A DNA stretch of 64,000 nt from Morella rubra (Eukaryota > Streptophyta > Magnoliopsida > Fagales > Myricaceae): contig CM025855.1 in NCBI GenBank assembly GCA_003952965.2, forward strand, positions 5,001 through 69,000, given 5' to 3'. Below are positions 26,069-39,586 of this stretch, one piece after another; position 1 is the stretch's first letter; each line of letters starts with the position of its first letter. Under the pieces are notes generated by a model that saw only the letters and a list, made by a program, of their open reading frames with translations, did not search any database and had not been told where the DNA came from. The position numbers were made by a program, and so were the translations under genes.

Positions 26069-29000
26069 TTACAGTTTGATCTCAGCTGCTTCCTCATATA
26101 TTGTACCTTCTGTGAGTTTCTCTTCTTTCTCATTTCCTTTTCCCCATAGAACCGCATACAAACCGAAAACTATTAACGTAGCTCCTACAGTGCTGGAAAT
26201 GCTCAAAAGTAGGGAGAGAAAAAAAACAGAAATAAGTTGTAATTTGGTTCCCGGATGAAAAGGAAAAGATTAACCATAAAAAAGCTAAGCAGGTCTGTTT
26301 TTTTTTTTTTTTTTTTTTTTTAAGAGAATTGGGAGTCAACCAAGTAGTGAATGTACGTATACCTTCCTAAGTGGAGAGATTCTCCTAAGATGAGCAGTCC
26401 TATTACAGCCACAATTATCGTGCACAGCGGTCTAAACGCAGTCATGAAAACTGGACCTTTTCTTCGTGAAACCAATATCTGAATGTAATACGTAATTCCA
26501 TATATCACAATTCCCTACACAACGTCACATTTTTAAATCATCTTCAGTAACTTACAATAATTTCTTAAAATATAAGATATCATATATTTTATTTTAGAGA
26601 AATTTAAATGACTGGCTGGATTTTTATGAGATTTTTTTTAAATAAAAAAAAAAAAACTGTCCAAATTTATAGAATCAGGCCATACCATGAAATCATTCCC
26701 TCAGTCATATTTTCATCTAATTCTAATGAAATTGATGACATGTCATGTGAGAGGATCGACGAGGCATGCAATTGCATGGATGCTGGCATGCTACTTGTCT
26801 TAAAAAAAATAAAAAAAAAAATAAAATTTTTCTTGATTAATTTTAATTATATTTTTTATTTATTTTCAAAACAGTTGGCGTTCCACGTCATCGATTTAGA
26901 TAGAAATTTAGATGAAAATATGACAAAAAAAATGATAGTACTGCAAGTATAATCTAAATTATCTATCAATTCTAAAAATTCACGCATGTTTTTAAAATCC
27001 CATAAAATTTCAGTGACTTTTAAAATTTCCTTTATTTTGAAAGGTTATCTAGACTTGAAAAGTGCACCTCGTACCACCAAAATTTTAGACCTCTTAACTG
27101 ATAGGGGACTGCACATTCACAAGTGAAAAGGAAGCTTGATAAAACACTTTGGTTGTCCTGTGCACGGGGTTATTGACTTTATCAAAAATTAGGTTAGATG
27201 TATCATAGTATCCGACAAAAATGGATAAGGTTGAAGAGCTTACACTATAAACAGGAGCAAGAAGAGTGATGTCCCATGACAACCTCCAAGATGAGGGTTT
27301 ATGGTCAAGAATTGCTGCCATGATAGTTGAGAGTATTGCCCCTGATAAGCATGTCAATGATGTAAGAGTTATTGGTGCTGGATACTTGTTAATTGTTGCA
27401 GTCTGCATCAATCATCGAATAGTAGTTAATAATATATATATACACAAAATTAACTACAAAGAAAATCCAGCTTGCTGAGGATCGAATTATCATTATATCG
27501 AAACTTAAATTTTATAATATTGGTATTTATTATTTGAATCATGCACCTGTAAGACATAGAATACTGATAACGAGAGGTTGGAAATGATGAGCATGAAGGA
27601 GCCTTTTAACCAGGTTTTGTCCAACATCACTTTTGAGGAGAGTACTGTTTGATGCGAGCCTTGCGTATGGGGTGATATCACAACAATACCCTTGTACAGG
27701 GTCATGAGGGTAGCACCGCCACATGCAATAACTGTTCCGACCACCATAGCTTGCGCGCCACGTCGGGAAATGTCTACTTTCTCCATCCTGATTGCATAAA
27801 TTAGCATAATTTTAAAGGCTCAGCAGGCATCAATTATTGCATTTAAGTCTCTTCCTTGATTATTTTTTTTTTTGAACCAATACGGAAACTTACCATTAAA
27901 ACGAAACCAGTCCAAACAACAAGAAGAAGCAGAAAACAAAACAACAGCCAAATCAACAACAAACCAGTCAAGGGGGGTCAAAGCCCTCAAAAACCCAAGG
28001 ATAAAAACAGAGCTGTTTTCAAAACTGAAGGCAGCGGCCCATTGAGCCACTTGGTACGAAAGTGAATTCGCAGTACGCGGGACACAGGGCAGAAACACGA
28101 AACTTGCAACAAGTTTCGGCTAGGCCCATTGAGTCTCTTCCTGACTGCTTGCGTAAACTTGCAACAAAATTAAAGCAGAATAATCGTCCAGTTCGTGTCT
28201 GACTTGGATTAGATTTTTAGATAGGCCCGACATGACTCCCTCTCTCTTCTCAAATGCACACACAAAAAGGATATAGTCAGTATATATTGACAGACACGTA
28301 CCTGCACAAAACTGCTGAGAGAAAGGTAAATGATGGAATTAAGTTGCTCATAGCAGAAGCAAAAGTTGACGAAGTATATTCTAGTCCTGCATAATACAAT
28401 GTCCTCCCCAACACAGCCCTTGTTGAGCACGGACGAGTTAAGAATTAAGTCAGAAACATTTTGCATGGGGGGGAAGGGGGGGGGAGGGGAAAGCGTGGCC
28501 TTTGTCCATGTCTATTTACTCACCCTAGCAAACCCAAGAACAGGATATCTCGCAAAATCGACATGCTAATTCTTTTGGCATTATCCCTGCCACAAAAATA
28601 CTTAATTGTCAGTGCCAATTTCGAGCTAAATTTAACACGACTTTACATTAGCCTTTCACTCAGGAGGGACAACTGTTTTCAATCACTGTGTTCACACGCC
28701 GATCCTTTTTTTTTCGCTGCCGAATCCCGTCTAACTCTATTTTAGAACAGTCACAAAAAATATGACCTGGCATTTAATATCTTAAAGGTCTAAGCAAGTT
28801 TAAACTACAAACGCATAAACGAAAAAGAAACTGATTAAATCCTATTAAAAATCGACTGTACTTACGAAAATGATTAAATGTTGTCCTATCATTTATCTAA
28901 AATGACATGTTCACAGTTACTGAATTCAAACGTTGATTAGTAATTTTGCATCTCTAGAAACAGATTTTTAAATATCCTTTTTATAATGCAGAGTAAATAG

Positions 29001-29395
29001 ATGGAAAGTTATTAAATTAATCTTTTAAAATTACGAAGCCTCATTTTAGACTGTCTTGAACTTTTATTTCTATCGAGTGTCTGGAAGAACATGTTACATA
29101 ATTAGCACCGCGAGCAACAGCAAATTAGAGGACGATTAACAGAGAAGGGGAGGGGGAAATCCAACCTTTCGTAGAGTAGTGCAAGAACGGCAGTAGCTAC
29201 TGTTCCCAAAGCATGTCCGTAGGCCACAAGCACATAACGACTGATGCCTTTATCCAGGGAGACCTTTGAGACTATGTTGAATCCAGCGAAGCAGAAATTG
29301 GCAGCTAGACAGAGGATATATGGACCTAATACTTCAGTGAACCTGTCTCTTCTACTTCTCTCTCCCCGCCTCCCTGTCCCTTCTTGTTGCTCCAT
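26069..29395 (-). CDS. WAT1-related (UMAMIT, EamA/DMT) transporter
   Basis: Seven minus-strand exons: 29395-29166, 28586-28524, 28418-28302, 27787-27547, 27402-27244, 26514-26363, 26192-26069; 361 aa, normal for WAT1-related/nodulin MtN21 proteins. Two EamA repeats with about ten membrane helices. Recognisable blocks: FNIVSKVSLDKGISRYVLVA, GRTLYYAGLEYTSSTFASAM, IPSFTFLSAVLCRMEKVDI, ATLMTLYKG, KGPVFMTAFRPLCTIIVAVI, LGESLHLGSTVGATLIVFGL YAVLWGKG. Family members export amino acids or auxin across the plasma membrane or tonoplast; the substrate is not readable here. The short N-terminus before helix 1 is Arg/Glu-rich. Intron 3 carries a 5'-truncated LINE. Poly(A) tracts in intron 6 and T23 just before exon 7 are natural splice-region polypyrimidine tracts on the minus strand. 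Confidence 0.93.
27846..28144 (-). mobile_element. 5'-truncated LINE in intron 3 of the WAT1-related gene, with target duplication
   Basis: Near-identical direct repeats AGTCTCTTCC plus TTGA/TGA flank the insert (27846-27858 and 28132-28144). On the minus strand it ends in A11 and encodes TANSLSYQVAQWAAAF, the RNase H C-terminus, followed by a 3' UTR. It runs in the same direction as the host gene. The VAQWAAAF motif resembles VARWAAAF of the 23.1 kb insert, suggesting related families. Confidence 0.8.
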
Positions 29396-29834
29396 CTCTC
29401 TTTACATTAGGCATACTTCCAAAAACTACTCTCCTTTTAAATCGAGCTTGTTACGCAATAAACGATAAAAATAAGAGATTGCTACGTCCACTACAATTCC
29501 TAAACTGCTACACGTATCCGCATCGACTTGCACTAAGAGTTACATAGAATTATGACTAGGTTAAGAGCTTAAGGAGACTTCAGTACTTTATGACTAGGTT
29601 AAGATCCTAAAGAGTTGTTAGTGCTGTATGACTAGAGCAGTAAACCGGAATGTAGCACGATACTATCGCTTCACAACCAAATTGGCACCCCCAAGCTAGG
29701 GGGCCGAGGAGGATCAAGATTGTCCTATTGCAGAACATCACGAGTCACTCTACTAACTTGCTTCTTTTTTTTTTTTTTCTAAGAAAAAGAAAATTGCTTG
29801 CTCGACTTGGGGTATGAGTTTTTTTTTTTTTTTT
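29396..29834. other. Upstream region of the WAT1-related gene
   Basis: Contains two imperfect copies of a TATGACTAGGTTAAGA segment near 29551 and 29589 and poly(T) runs near 29766 and 29818. No gene is seen. Confidence 0.5.
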
Positions 29835-30230
29835 TGAATAAATACACTTTGCACCTTTTAGTTTTGAAATTTTTTACACTTTTTACCTCGATCTATTATT
29901 TTTGTCATATTGCACCCTCCAAGTATTAATTTCAGACACTTTACATCCTCTGTTAAAATTTTCTATCAAATTGGATAGAAATTTATTTCTTGGTCTCGAA
30001 AATTACAATTTTACCCTCATAAAATGGTCGGTGCCAAAAAAAAAATTATAAAGATAAAATTGTCATTTCACACTTTAAAAAATCATTTTCCGTCCAAATT
30101 AATTGAAAATTTTAAGGAATGGTGCAAAATGTCTAAAATTAATAGTTGATAGGTGTAATATGATAAAAATAATATATTAAAGTGCAAAATATAAAGAGCT
30201 CAATAATTGGAGGGTACAAAATGTATAATT
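29835..30230. repeat. Foldback (long-TIR) MITE-like element, copy 2
   Basis: Left arm: ATACACTTTGCACC, TATTATTTTTGTCATATTGC, TTAATTTCAGACACTTTAC. The reverse complement of the right arm repeats these motifs in order (TTTTGCACTTTAATATATTA, then TTTTATCATATTACACC, then TTAATTTTAGACATTTTGCA). Arms are about 150 bp and the total about 395 bp. Homologous in design to 6077-6464. Confidence 0.65.
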
Positions 30231-31297
30231 TTTTTTTTCCAGACAAATTTGAGAGCAGGACCAAGCCTGCCGTAGTCGGATCCACCCTCCCTTTGGGGAG
30301 GAGGTGCCCATTGAGCCAGTCTTACTGGCTGTGACTTGCTTCTTTGGGGAATGAGTGAATGTTAGATAATAGCGCACTGACAGAATTCAGCAATTATTAC
30401 AAAAGTAACCCTGTAACAGACATGGATGAGGAACCAAAATGAGATGACGCATTGACGCGTCAACCTGGTCTCGAGGCTGTTTGTGCCCAATCGGCAATCA
30501 TAGCTTGAGGGACGCCTAAATTAACAGCAGGTTGGGATCCGGTCAGCAGTTGGTTTCTCTACCAAATCAAGGAGTTCAATCTCGCGTGAACCTCGTCGAA
30601 GTAACCGTATAGTTTCCAATGGCCACGTCCCGAAAAAGAATGGACCAATTCAAGAGGCGTTTTATTTAGAACAAAAATTGAGGCGTAGGCGGAAGGAAAG
30701 CACAACAAGAAGAGCAATTTATGGGCCACTTCACTGGCGGACGTAACCAGTGGAAACAAAACCACCATAGACCAAATTTTTATTTAAGAAGCACAAGTGC
30801 ATTATCAGAAATGTGATGTCAACTTTGTCTCGGCACAACTATCTGTATCAATGAAGACCTCATAACACGACTAAACGCTCAAGGATCCACCGAGACAATA
30901 TAAATTCTACTACAAACCCTAAACTAAAAAGCGAATATCACATGTAAAGATAACTAAGAACATGCAAGAAGATGGTGGGTCGTCCAAGATTTGGGTAAGG
31001 CCAAGCAGTAAGGACTAAATTACGCAATGATCTTTTCAACAATAAACCTTCGAATCATCATGCCCAAAAAGATACCTGTAAAACATTGTCAATGACGACC
31101 AATGCGTCCTAACAAAAGCTAAGTCACACCCGAATTCTGAAAAACACAACAAAGACGCATAAAGTGCTTCACACTCTCATTGTCTTCGATTAATAAAAAA
31201 AGAAATTAAGAAAAAAGACTCCAGCTCAGATGAAGGTATCGCATGGGTTGAACAGGACTTTAATGATGAGAGCTACTACTCGAGAATGTGTTTCGAA
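30231..31297. other. Intergenic, no gene recognised
   Basis: Includes a GC-rich hairpin-prone stretch near 30278-30312 (CCACCCTCCC ... GGGGAGGAGGTG). The open frame at 30559-30768 has no family resemblance. The right part is the eL36 3' flank. Confidence 0.5.
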
Positions 31298-32085
<788 letters not shown>

Positions 32086-33036
32086 TAACTGCTTGGAAAA
32101 ATCACAACTCAGTTAAGAGCACCTACATACAAGTGCAATCAAAACAAATTTACAACCACACAAGCAGACAAGAATCAGAAGAATATTCGAATTTTGAATT
32201 TGACATATAAAATTCTATGGGTTCATTTAACTATGATCAACAACAAAATTTGTTTGTTGTGGACATTTTATTGATGCTGTTTAACTATCACATGTACTGT
32301 TTGGTCTAAACATAAAACTACACAAGCACTATGGAGATTCACGTGTTTAGAACCAGCGGTACAGCTTTCCAAAACAAAATGAACTCTTCTTTGCTCAGAA
32401 AAAAAAAATTGAAGTCTTTTTGGATTATCATGACAAAGACGCGAATTCACTACTTAATCATAGATCTCAGCAACAAACAAGCAGTAAACATATTACTAAA
32501 TAATTGGTCCTACCCAAAACTACATCCCGCACAATCTTATATTGAACCAAAAAATCACACGTTTAGACGGCTTTCAGATTTATCACGCAATAACTCCTCT
32601 TGTACATAAATATTAGGAGACAAGCAGCCTCGCGAGGCAAAAACACTTGGATTGTAAACTCCACAATAAGCTATCATATATGCAAATAAGCACTCCATAT
32701 ACACCTTACAACGTAACCGATAATATATATATATACATTTCACGTACACAGATGCCTAACCCTGTTCAATTTTCAGCTAAAAAGTTTGAAAATCTAGGGC
32801 TTTTAACACGCGGCAGAAATTTTAATTACAGAAAAGCGCTAATAGTGCCTCAAAATCGAAAATCCTAAATTGTTTTACCTCTTTTCTTAGCAGCAAAGGC
32901 AGAGAAACATATATATTAAGTTCACAGAATTATGTACCGGAAAGAGCTATTCGAAGCGATAGAGGACTAAGGTTTCGTTACCTTCGGCTGAGCGCTTCGA
33001 CCCTCAGAGGCGGTGGTAGTCTAAGAAAATAAGAAC

Positions 33037-33243
33037 TAGGGTTATGCTTTGCGACGAGCTTTATATCCGAGCTTGGGAAGAGAAAAAAAATCGTTGAAAG
33101 AGCAAGAGCAAGAGCAATTTAGTCAATAATGCGCCCATTGGTTGGAGATAGTGGGCCGGCCCAAGATCCAACTTACTTTATGCTTAGAGCAGTCACTGTG
33201 GCCGGGGTAGCTCAGCTTTCAGCCCAGAATTTCGCATTGGGCC
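33037..33243 (-). promoter_or_regulatory. eL36 promoter: telo-box and site II motifs
   Basis: On the gene strand AACCCTA (33043-33037) is a telo-box core. Site II elements TGGGCY occur as a back-to-back pair at 33152-33163 (TGGGCCGGCCCA), as AGCCCA at 33221-33226 and TGGGCC at 33238-33243. The telo-box plus site II combination is the known signature of plant ribosomal-protein promoters bound by Pur-alpha/TRB and TCP factors. Confidence 0.8.
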
Positions 33244-34786
33244 TCCTTTTTCTTTTTCTTTTTTCTCCTAAGAATTTGGCCTTTATTGGGTAAAATCTAC
33301 GTTTTTTTTTTTTTTTCTCCTGCGGAATAACTCTAGTCTCTATCAAATAGCAAATCACGATTGCTACAGATCATACATAAATCAAAACCTGCCTAATTAA
33401 AAAAATTCATAACCATTTAAAATATGATTAATCCAATCTGGTGGTGTGGCAAGTATCCGCGAAGAATTAAGGTAAATCTTAACTTTTGCGTACTTTAACA
33501 TATGGTTAATTTCCAATCTTAATAACTCCCATTTAAAGTCTTAAATTTATACTCAGTGAAATTTCAAGCAATTTAAAATCATATACAAATGAGGAGGTTG
33601 GGCAGATGAGAAAAAAAGAGCTGTGAGATTCAAAAGAGGTAAATAATTTCAGGACATTCTTGCGGGTAAAAAAGAAAACAATGTTAGTTTTTAAACAAAA
33701 CAGATCGGTACGTGATAATATGCGGGTCAATTTTTTTTAATTGACGTTGCAGCATGAGAAACTACTGGATCGTAGATATTTAATCTTGGTCGTTGCTTAT
33801 AACTGACCACGACATTAGTGCAAAGGACAATAACTAAACCTTATAATTTATGAGATGTATGAATCAATAGTAAAGAATTATTTGGTTTAGACAACCCAAA
33901 GCTTTTATTAAAATTAAAGTTGTTCAACTAACTGAACAAATCCCTATCAAAATATAAAATTACTTACTTATGTATCTCATTGTTTAACTTTTTTCTTGTA
34001 AGAGTGAAATATTTGTGTATTTACAGCATGTTGGTTATGTTCTTTGTAAAACGTATTTTGTTCCAATTTGATGCATGCTCCACAAAATTGGGTTAGTTTT
34101 TCCAAACCCCAATCGTAAATACTACCAATCAAGGAATTCAGGACCCCTTCCATAAATTTTACAAAAAGAAAATTTTAAAATCACTGTTTGAATTTTATAA
34201 GATTTTAAAAAAACTAAATGAATTTGAGCCATTTTTAAAATCACGACTTTCGACGTAGTTTTGTCCGGTCTTAATCTATAGCCAACTCTGCCAGTTTCGT
34301 GTATGTAACATTTAAAAAAAAATTAAAAACATATCTATTAAAATATAAATATAAAAAAGTTAACAAAAATAGAAAGTTAACAAAAAAGAAAAAAAAAACT
34401 TAAAAAATATATGCTTTTACTATTTTTTCACACGGGACATGCACAGGATTAACTGAGTTTACCGTTTACTACAGACAACGAGTGGCATTGTCTCGGCAAA
34501 ACTGGATGAAACTATGATGAAGGACTAATATTTAAAGTATTATAAATTAATACATTATGGTCTTGTTTGGTTGTTGGTTTAGGTCTTAATTCTAGAGTTC
34601 AAATCAGGAGTTAAACTCAATAACCAGAACCAACATTTGGCTTGGTTCAAGGTTACTGCAACAGTTGCACATGTCACATGCTAATTGGTATAGCCTTCTC
34701 AAAAAGTTTTCCACGTCTATTTGCTACCCAGACCAAATCTATGCATCGAAATCCGCTCTCTAACCCTTTTTCAAGGCAAATATTTT

Positions 34787-34897
34787 CAGGTGTGGGTTAT
34801 GACTGTGCTGTCGTTACTCTCTTCAGGTGTGGGTTATGACTGTACTGTCGTTACTCTCTTTAGGTGTGGGTTAAGACTGTGCTGTCATTACTCTTCG
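34787..34897. repeat. Three-copy 37-bp tandem repeat
   Basis: Units begin at 34787, 34824 and 34861. Core GGTGTGGGTTATGACTG, then TGCTGTCGTTACTCT. Copies 1 and 2 differ at one or two bases, copy 3 at a few. Confidence 0.95.
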
Positions 34898-35637
34898 ACA
34901 GGAAGCCTGTGATCCGAACTCCCTCTCCTTATTCTAACCCCACTGCCTTATCGTCCATGACTGTTAATCTAAATGCTTATTTATTTCAGAGTCTCTTTCT
35001 CCAACTGTCGATTTAAAATCTAGCACCATTCTTTTTTACCTTCTTCCCTCATAACTTCCCAGCGACCCATATCTGTCTCCCGTATAGATTCCCATAACAA
35101 TCTTTCTTTGTGAGCCCTTTTAAACATTTTTGTTGTCACCTCCTTGCTAAAACGATCCTGGAGTAAATCGTTAAACAAAGCAGCGGACTCGTGTATCATA
35201 GATATATGCACAACTTTAACGATTTTGAATTATTCACTAAACTGCCTTCCAGACAACGTGGCTGAAAATTCTCACAAACCTTCTCTGCCTATGGATTTTC
35301 ACCCTTCAATTGATTTAATATAAAGCACTCCAAACAGCTCCATCCCCTTTACCACATGTTGCATGGACATACTTCATCTTCTCCACTGACTTGCAGATTC
35401 CACTACAGCTCCAATCAAATGACGCAACGCAAACATTACCTGCCTGTGCCTTCCACTCACAATCTGTCTAACACCTTGTGGCTGAGAGAATGATGTCTTC
35501 ATTTTACAAATCAAAATTCCAAACACCCGCATTTAAAAGTCCAGCCCAGGATGCAATAAGTAGCAAGATCTTTAGATATGTAGATGGTAAAGTAGCAATG
35601 TGAATGGAACAAATAGCTCGCGCGAAATAGCTGACGT

Positions 35638-35684
35638 GCGAATGTGAACATAGTGGAAAGTGGAAAGTGGACATTCACATTCGC
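35638..35684. other. Perfect 10-bp inverted repeat
   Basis: GCGAATGTGA (35638-35647) and TCACATTCGC (35675-35684) around a 27-bp loop containing a GTGGAAA repeat. No gene nearby. Confidence 0.6.
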
Positions 35685-36017
35685 TTGCGCGTGCTGGCTG
35701 ACGAGCCTTGCGCCAATGGCCACTGCCTCCAAGTTTGATGCCCGCGCGAACAAGCCTTGCGCAAGTGGACAGTGGCATCTTTATTAATATATATTTTTTC
35801 ATTGATCTTTCTTAATATATTTTTCGTTTTTCTTTCTTAATATATATTTTTTCCGTATTCTCTTTTCAGATTTTTTTGAGACTGTCGACTTTTGGCTTTC
35901 ATGTGCAGGTTAGAGTGCAGCGCATTATTGGTCTGGCAGGGTGCGCGGTAGAAGGGGTAACGCTTGAATTTGAGTCCGGTCCAACTCGTGGAACCGGAAC
36001 CGTAACCCAGAACCAAG

Positions 36018-36215
36018 AGTCTGTTCAGTTAAAAAAAATTCTCAGGATTTTTTTGAATTCTCAGAATACAAAATATTCTACAACCAAACATCATTCTTAA
36101 CACTACATAAAAATAATTAAAACACTTGTACCAATAAAGTTAATATTATCTAAAAATTCTCAAAACACAAAAAATTCTCAAAAAAACACCACAACCGAAC
36201 AACCTCCAAGACTAG
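36018..36215. mobile_element. Possible small MITE
   Basis: The left end GTCTGTTCAGTT and the right end, reverse-complemented as GGTTGTTCGGTTG, bound an AT-rich segment rich in AATTCTCA on both sides. Weak evidence. Confidence 0.3.
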
Positions 36216-36247
36216 AGCCCGCATTCAAACAAGCCTCAGAGGACCTT

Positions 36248-38075
36248 CGTGCTTGTTTGGAAATAGGTTGAGGTTTTGGATTTGGTTTTACTGTTGAGTT
36301 TAACTTTCAAATTTCAAATTTCAAATTTTTAGATTTACATATTGTTTTGTTATAAGGGTTTGTTTGGGGTCTAAAATCCTGAATCCATGTTTAGATGAGC
36401 CAAGTCTTATTTTTAGTAAAAAAACTAACGATGTTTTTTCTCTCTCCTCCCCCGTCTCTTTCTCTCATTCTCTTTTGTCTCTCCCCTGTACAATTGTGAC
36501 CTAGAGCTCGCGGGCCCTTCTCTGAATCACCCAAATTCCTCTTTCTATACAGTGCATTTGCTTCGTTGTGGAATTCCGTATTGTTATCTATTGATTCTAA
36601 GGTACACTAACTTTTTTAAGGTTTGTCTTCATTTTTCTCTCTGTGTTGGTTTGGGGTATTTGGATTATCCCATTATTCTCTGTTGGCTTAGGGTCACTCT
36701 TGAGATCAATTAAAGATCACCCGAAAAAGTAAATTGACTTGAAATAACTAGGATCGTTACAGTTTTTAACTCGTCGGTTCCAGCTATCCAGATAAAAGGA
36801 GTGATTCTTAGCTACAGACTTGGTTTGCTCGGCAGGTTTTTCTTCTAATTTAGAATTTTTGGTTCGTTTCTTGGGGCAGGGCAAAGAAATGTTACAAAAT
36901 ACAAAGTGATCTACAATCTCCTTCTTGTGACCAAAAAGGGGTATCTTCCCTGTAGCCCAGAGGTTTTGGAGTAAGGGTTCCCTTTCAAATCCTTAAACTG
37001 ACGGCAAATATTTATTAGTCCTAATAAACGATTTAGCATACCAGATATAATGTAGCTCTTTATATCAGGTATAAAAGTGGATGCTGTTTTTCTCTTATTT
37101 TATTGCTACAAGGATGATTTGCTTCATGTGTCCTATCACTGGGGTGTTTGAAGTCAAAAAGTCATACAGAATGCCTCTAAACTTGTTTAGTGAATCGGTG
37201 ATGATAGTGAATTAAGGGCCCCAACATTTGTATGGAGATAAACATGCTATTGGTGCATGTTTTACGCATTCACATTAATTTCTTGATCTGTGGAACTTTA
37301 GCTTTGTTCTCAGAGACATTCTTGCATCCATAGCAACTCTAGATTGACCTTGAAATTTCTGTCATTTCATTCCATTATACACAGAGCCTTATGACGGCCT
37401 TGAAATTAAGCAACTTCAGTCCTATTTTGAGGGGACATAATTTTATTATACTAAGTCATGTTTTTTGAATGATTTATCAAGTGACCTGGATATGATGTGC
37501 AAAATTCATCTACTTAGTATGTTTTGGTGTTTTTTATTCTTAGGTAAATTATGCACTTAGGGCACGTTAGCTGTCTTTGCAACATGTCTACTAAGGAAGA
37601 GATTTTAAAATCATTTTGAAAAAATTATCATAAATCGGAAATATTTTGACCTGAACATTCAATGCGCAAAAAATAGATCAAACTTATTTACATATTTTAT
37701 TCGGGCACGTTAGGGAGTAAGAGAGAGACATGTTTTAAAGTTAACTTATTTACATATTTTACTGGGGCAACGTTAGAGAGCATTAGGAAAGCATATTTAA
37801 AAATAAAACTTATTTACAGCACTTAGGAGACATGTTTTAAAGTTAACTTATTTACATATTTTGCTGGGGCACATTAGACAGCATCAAGAAGCACGAGTGG
37901 AATTTGACAAGCAATGTTAACTTTGTTTCAAGTCAGATCCAGACACCGCGCTCGAACCGCACGCGAACTTATATCTGAATGGTGAAATGCGCAAACTTGT
38001 ATCTGAACAGTGAAATGAAATTGAATCTCAAACCAAAACTGAAATCAAAATCCAAACAGGTTACCAAACATGGCC
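36248..38075. mobile_element. Possible 1.8-kb non-autonomous DNA element
   Basis: The left end CTTGTTTGGAAATAGGTTG ... TTTGGATTTGGTTTTACTG and the reverse complement of the right end (ATGTTTGGTAACCTGTTTGG ... TTTCAGTTTTGG) are alike. Interior has no transposase. Ends were compared by eye only. Confidence 0.3.
37729..37872. repeat. Direct repeat, 42 bp, spaced 102 bp
   Basis: ACATGTTTTAAAGTTAACTT followed by ATTTACATATTTTRCTGGGG occurs at 37729-37770 and 37831-37872 with one difference. Partial copies of AACTTATTTACA also occur near 37679 and 37806, so the block 37678-37885 is a decayed tandem array. Confidence 0.85.
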
Positions 38076-39445
38076 TTTATGTTTTGTTGTCTTTTTGAGC
38101 TTGAAATTATTCATGGAAATTTTTCTTTCTATCCAAATTTTCTTAGAGAGAAAGAAAGAGATAGGGAGAGAGAGAGAGGGGCGGAATCATAGTACATATA
38201 TATTACGGATTCGGCTAAAAAGCCTCCGATGTGGGTTTGAACATGAAAGAAAGGCCAAAATGGGACACGGATTAGTTTTCAAACAAGCGTGTACTGTCGA
38301 AGGAGCTAGGCACGTGGGTGACGTAACAACTGACAAAACGATCTCCTACCCACCACGGGGGAGGGTTTTAAAATTGGGGGAGGTGAGAGAAAAAGAAAGT
38401 GGATGAAAATAAGTATGAAAGTCTATGGGGGTGAAAATGAATGAAAATAGTATGAAAGTCTAAAAAAGTTAGAAGTACACCATACCTTGTTTGTAAATAC
38501 GGTATATAGACTAAAGGAGCAGGAGGTGGGGGCGGGGGGCGAGGCGTGGCCCCCTGGCTCCGCCACTGCAGTGACGTAGTATAAGTATAATCCCAAACGG
38601 GCTTTGACTTGCAGGTATATCCCGTTAACTTTTCTCTCTTCCTTTTCTTGGTTAGAATTAAATTTGATCAATTCCTCATAATATTTCAGCTCAGCACAAC
38701 CCACATCTCTACAAGATATTATAACCGATATATAAATCATATTATAAATCACGATTTCACTGATCTGTGTTTCCGTGAAGAGTGTTAGTTTGTTCTTCTT
38801 TTTCCTTTGTTTTAGCGCGTTGAAATTTCTATTTTCAGGATAATACCTTAGCCGGGAACTTGGACCTTTTTTAGTTTTTCTTCCTTTGTTGTTCTATCAT
38901 CTTGTTGGACACAAATTGTGACTTTCTAGATCTAAAGATAGAAATCTCCGCATGGTAGAGACCCAATGCAGTTCCTGTGCTAAGGATCAGTTTCTCTTTG
39001 TCCACTTTTCATCTTGACCCGTCTGAGAGAGACGGAGTCGAATTCCTTCCTTATATAATCGCTTTGCTTGTATGGTTTGTGTTATCCCCGTGGTTTTCTG
39101 TTGTTGTAGATTGAAATCTGTTCTTCTGTGATTGACATTTGATATTTTTCAGAAGGAAGCTCCAGTTGTTAAGCTTACCTCCCTTAAATCCTTGTTTTGT
39201 TTTATTTTTGACCGTGTAAATTTACGCTTTCAGCTTGTGATTCATGTGCTGTTTAAGTGTTAAATTTAGTCTGCCTTGGTCAAAGCTTGTGTCTTTCTGC
39301 TCATATGTGTTTTTTCTGAATTCTGATACACATTTGAAGTTTATCGTTGTAGTAATCGCAGCTTTGTATTTGACATATATAAATTTTCTGCTCCTCGAAG
39401 TTGCTTGATTTGAATACCTTTTGAGCTTCCTCCCATTCTTCGAAG
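38076..39445 (+). other. Promoter and probable 5' UTR region of the lipase gene
   Basis: A 5' UTR intron is likely from CGAAG/GTTCG (donor 39446) to AAACTTTAG (acceptor ending 39580), immediately before the ATG. Upstream lie GA-rich repeats (38142-38180) and a G/C-rich patch near 38525-38575. The frame at 38095-38406 has no family match. Confidence 0.45.
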
Positions 39446-39586
39446 GTTCGTCTTAATTCCTCATTTATGCATTCATGGTACTCAAATATGGCCTAATTGA
39501 GTTCGTTATTTGCCTTAGTTTGTTTACTTTGGGGTACAATACTCAAGCGTTGAATCTGTCTTAGCCTCCTCAAACTTTAGGACTCA

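Larger units (their letters stand above)
33300..36240. other. AT-rich intergenic region with small repeats
   Basis: No gene is seen. Short open frames lack family resemblance. It contains a three-copy 37-bp repeat (34787), a hairpin (35638-35684) and repeated CTTTCTTAATATATTTTT motifs near 35780-35860. Confidence 0.5.
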
